Shown here in pieces: positions 61,481 to 64,000 of a stretch of 64,000 nucleotides of DNA. Each line of letters starts with the position of its first letter. Position 1 is the first letter of the stretch. This DNA is from JABSQH01 sp965230015 (lineage in GTDB: Bacteria > Actinomycetota > Acidimicrobiia > Acidimicrobiales > Ilumatobacteraceae), in the NCBI GenBank assembly GCA_965230015.1, contig CBDDKF010000027.1, positions 124,001 through 188,000 on the forward strand. The letters run 5' to 3'. Made by a program: the position numbers and the translations under genes. The notes below the pieces were generated by a model that worked only from the letters and a program-made list of their open reading frames with translations, had not been told where the DNA came from and ran no database searches.

Positions 61481-62004
61481 TCGAGCAACAGATCGAGGGC
61501 TACGCCCGGGCGCTGTTCGAGGTCGCCCGTGCCGACGGCACGCTCGACGAGGTCGAAGACGAGCTGTTCCGGTTCGCTCGCTCGTACGAGTCGAGCGATG
61601 CCCTGCGCGACGCGCTCACCGCCGAGCACGTACCCGCCGAGAAGCGTCAGGCGATCATCGAGGATCTGCTCGATGGCAAGGCGACCACCACCACCATTCA
61701 GCTGGTGTCGATGGTGGTCGGCAGCGGACACGCCCGCGAGCTGCCTGCGATCGTCGACTCGCTCGTACAGCGGGCATCGGCTGCCAAGCAGCTCGACGTC
61801 GCTGAAGTGCGTACCGCAGTGGCGCTCACCCCCGACCAGGAGTCGCGCCTCAAAGCGGCGCTGGAAAACGCCACGGGCAAGCAGCTGAATTTGAAGACCA
61901 TCGTCGATCCATCCGTCTTGGGCGGAGTCGTCGCCACCGTGGGCGACGTGGTGATCGACGACACCGTTCGTACCCGCGTCGAGCAGCTGAAGAGCCGACT
62001 CTGA
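61477..62004 (+). CDS. atpH: ATP synthase F1 subunit delta
   Basis: 175 residues, separate rather than fused to b as in mycobacteria. The N-terminal helical bundle (IEQQIEGYARALFEVARADG) and the C-terminal motif TGKQLNLKTIVDPSVLGGVVATVGDVVIDDTVRTRVEQLKSRL-type end match OSCP/delta. It joins the peripheral stalk to the alpha subunits. ATGA overlap with the b' stop. Confidence 0.95.
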   Translation: MIEQQIEGYARALFEVARADGTLDEVEDELFRFARSYESSDALRDALTAEHVPAEKRQAIIEDLLDGKATTTTIQLVSMVVGSGHARELPAIVDSLVQRASAAKQLDVAEVRTAVALTPDQESRLKAALENATGKQLNLKTIVDPSVLGGVVATVGDVVIDDTVRTRVEQLKSRL

Positions 62005-62059
62005 GTAGGCGCACGCTGGAAGTTCGAGAGACCAGGAAGATCGAGAGAAGCACCACACC

Positions 62060-63649
62060 ATGGCTGAGCTGACCATCTCCGCCGCCGACATCGCGTCGGC
62101 GTTGAAGTCCAACCTCGAGGGGTTCGAGCCCTCTGTCGAAGCCCAGACCGTCGGGCGGATCGCCGAGGTCGGCGACGGCATCGCCCGCGTGAGCGGGCTG
62201 CCCAACGCGGCCGTCAACGAGCTGCTCGAGTTCGAAGACGGCTCCCGCGGGCTGGCCTTGAACCTCGACGAGACGTCGATCGGTGCCGTCGTGCTCGGCG
62301 ACGTCGACAACATCGAAGAGGGCCAGACCTGCCGGGCAACCGGCAACATCTTGTCGGTACCCGTCGGCGACGGCATGCTCGGCCGAGTCGTGAACGCGCT
62401 CGGCCAGCCGATCGACGGCGCCGGTGACATCACGGGCACCCAGCCGCGCCGAATGGAGATTCAGGCGCCCGGCATCATGGGTCGCCAACCGGTGGGCGAA
62501 CCACTACAGACCGGCATCAAGTCGATCGACGCGATGACGCCGATCGGCCGCGGTCAGCGTGAGCTGATCATCGGCGACCGCAAGACCGGCAAGACCACCG
62601 TGGCCATCGACACGATCCTCAACCAGCGTGGCCTCGGTGTGAAGTGCATCTACGTGGCCATCGGTCAGAAGAGCTCCACGGTCGCTCAGACCGTCGACGT
62701 GCTCCGGCAGAACGGCGCGATGGACTACACCGTCGTCGTGGTGGCCCCGGCCTCCGACCCGGCGCCGTTCAAATACCTCGCCCCCTACGCCGGCTGCGCG
62801 ATGGGCCAGCACTGGATGGACAACGGCGAGCACGCACTGGTCGTGTACGACGACTTGTCGAAGCAGGCCGAGGCCTACCGCCAGCTGTCGCTGTTGCTGC
62901 GCCGTCCGCCGGGCCGCGAGGCCTACCCCGGCGACGTGTTCTACCTGCACAGCCGTCTGCTCGAGCGGGCCGCCAAGCTGTCCGACGAGAACGGCGGCGG
63001 ATCGCTCACGGCGCTCCCGGTGATCGAGACCAAAGCGGGCGACGTGTCGGCGTTCATTCCGACCAACGTCATTTCGATCACCGATGGTCAGATCTACCTG
63101 CAGGACAACCTGTTCAAGTCGGGTGTCCGCCCGGCGGTCGACGTGGGCATCTCGGTGTCGCGCGTGGGCGGCGCGGCGCAGATCAAGTCGATGCGTTCGG
63201 TGTCCGGCGGACTCAAGGGCGACCTCGCCCAGTTCCGTGAGCTCGAGGCATTCGCCACGTTCGGATCCGAGCTCGACGCCGTGTCGGCGGCCCAGCTCGA
63301 GCGCGGTTACCGCCTGGTGGAGTTGCTGAAGCAGCCGCTGAACAGCCCGATGCCGGTCGAGGAACAGGTGGTGGCGATCTACGCCGGTACCAACGGTCAC
63401 CTCGACGATCTGCCGGTCGAAGACGTGCAGCGCTTCGAGACGGAGCTGCTCGAGTACGTGCGCACCACTCACTCTGGGCTGCTGGCAGAGATCAAGGGCG
63501 CCGCGGTGCCCGACAATCTCGGCGACGTGATCAACCAGTTCAAAGAGACGTTCACGGTGACCGACACGAGCCAGCACGTCGACCCGACGGCGACCGACGC
63601 CGACGAACTCGGCGACGCCGCATCCCGCAAGACCTTGGCAACCGAGTGA
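62060..63649 (+). CDS. atpA: ATP synthase F1 subunit alpha
   Basis: 529 residues. Walker A is GDRKTGKTTVAID. Other motifs are GAGDITGTQPRRMEIQAPGIM and ISVSRVGGAAQIKSMRSVSGGLKGDLAQFRELEAFATFGSELD, typical of non-catalytic alpha subunits. The C-terminal 25 residues are Asp/Ala/Thr-rich and variable. ATG 62060 has a weak AGAGAAG site upstream. Confidence 0.97.
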   Translation: MAELTISAADIASALKSNLEGFEPSVEAQTVGRIAEVGDGIARVSGLPNAAVNELLEFEDGSRGLALNLDETSIGAVVLGDVDNIEEGQTCRATGNILSVPVGDGMLGRVVNALGQPIDGAGDITGTQPRRMEIQAPGIMGRQPVGEPLQTGIKSIDAMTPIGRGQRELIIGDRKTGKTTVAIDTILNQRGLGVKCIYVAIGQKSSTVAQTVDVLRQNGAMDYTVVVVAPASDPAPFKYLAPYAGCAMGQHWMDNGEHALVVYDDLSKQAEAYRQLSLLLRRPPGREAYPGDVFYLHSRLLERAAKLSDENGGGSLTALPVIETKAGDVSAFIPTNVISITDGQIYLQDNLFKSGVRPAVDVGISVSRVGGAAQIKSMRSVSGGLKGDLAQFRELEAFATFGSELDAVSAAQLERGYRLVELLKQPLNSPMPVEEQVVAIYAGTNGHLDDLPVEDVQRFETELLEYVRTTHSGLLAEIKGAAVPDNLGDVINQFKETFTVTDTSQHVDPTATDADELGDAASRKTLATE

Positions 63650-63666
63650 TCGTTGAGGTGATGTAG

Positions 63667-64000
63667 ATGGCAGGTGGGCAAGAGCGCATCCTCCGGGAGC
63701 GGATCCGGACGGTGCAGGCGACGAAGAAGATCACGCGGGCGATGGAACTCATCGCCGCGTCGCGCATCGTCAAGGCCCAGGCTGCGGTGACCGCAGCAGT
63801 GCCCTACTCCGAGCTGATCACCAACGTGGTCAAGGATCTGGCCGCCGGCGGTGCGTCTGGCGAGTCGCCGTTGTTGATGGGCCGCGACGAGGTGCATCAC
63901 ACGTGTTACGTCGTGATCGCTGCCGATCGTGGCCTGTGCGGCGGCTACAACACCGGTGTCGAACGTGCCGCCGAGGGTGAGGTGAAGGCCGACGTGTTGC
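63667..64000 (+). CDS. atpG: ATP synthase F1 subunit gamma, 3' end outside window
   Basis: The first 111 residues are visible: AGGQERILRERIRTVQATKKITRAMELIAASRIVKAQ is the N-terminal coiled-coil helix of gamma, and VIAADRGLCGGYN is its conserved Rossmann-like strand. A GAGGTGA site lies 5-6 nt before ATG 63667. Gamma is the rotor shaft. atpD and atpC are expected just beyond the right edge. Confidence 0.96.
   Translation, partial: MAGGQERILRERIRTVQATKKITRAMELIAASRIVKAQAAVTAAVPYSELITNVVKDLAAGGASGESPLLMGRDEVHHTCYVVIAADRGLCGGYNTGVERAAEGEVKADVL

Overview
The window is about 64 kb of high-GC chromosomal DNA with densely packed genes and many ATGA/GTGA stop-start overlaps. It looks like an Actinomycetota chromosome. 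I infer the class Acidimicrobiia (Ilumatobacter-like), from the actinobacterial order argS-lysA-hom-thrC-rho-rpmE-prfA-prmC-(rpiB)-glyA-wecA-atp, the F420-type flavoenzymes, Thr-rich surface tails, and secreted repeats built around an (L/C)DTR-xG motif. I see no phage, transposase, CRISPR array or rRNA. There is one tRNA, tRNA-Arg(CCG).

Layout. 1-6.3 kb: a partial FrhB-like iron-sulfur flavoprotein, a membrane fatty-acid hydroxylase, a histidine-phosphatase-like protein, a DinB-fold protein, the glnK-amt ammonium module and an acyl-CoA dehydrogenase with a perfect operator-like dyad. 6.35-12 kb: a tightly coupled operon of circularly permuted ATP-grasp, alpha-E, ATP-grasp/alpha-E fusion and transglutaminase-like protein, a predicted peptide-ligation/cleavage system of unknown product. 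12-16.5 kb: MFS transporter, Ada-AlkA fusion and Ogt (alkylation repair), an unknown protein and an F420/PPOX oxidoreductase. 16.6-26.8 kb: a sugar ABC importer (ATPase, two permeases, binding lipoprotein), a LacI regulator and DeoC; three near-identical 14-bp operators tie the separated parts into one local regulon, and an LLM monooxygenase and an aldo/keto reductase lie inside it. 26.8-31.6 kb: secreted and small metabolic proteins plus the tRNA.

31.7-47.7 kb is the conserved block argS, lysA, hom, thrC, rho, rpmE, prfA, prmC. It is interrupted by an orphan PemK/MazF-like gene, by a DUF1800/DUF1501 pair and by an unknown gene. thrB and a sua5/tsaC gene, expected in this neighbourhood in many actinobacteria, are not here. 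47.7-54.8 kb is a mostly minus-strand insert (sucrose phosphorylase, S9 peptidase, nucleoside hydrolase, a frameshifted lipoprotein, a frameshifted thiolase-family gene). 54.9-64 kb resumes with rpiB, glyA, a WecA/TagO-like transferase and the ATP synthase operon as far as the start of atpG, with two b-type subunits.

Regulation. At some 18 genes a TANNNT-like -10 hexamer ends only 6-10 nt before an ATG or GTG with no Shine-Dalgarno sequence, so leaderless transcription is probably common in this organism. In three places the -10 begins in the TAG stop codon of the upstream gene. By contrast the binding lipoprotein, rho, rpmE and several atp genes have leaders or visible ribosome binding sites. 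All functional calls are from reading the sequence; no database search was run.
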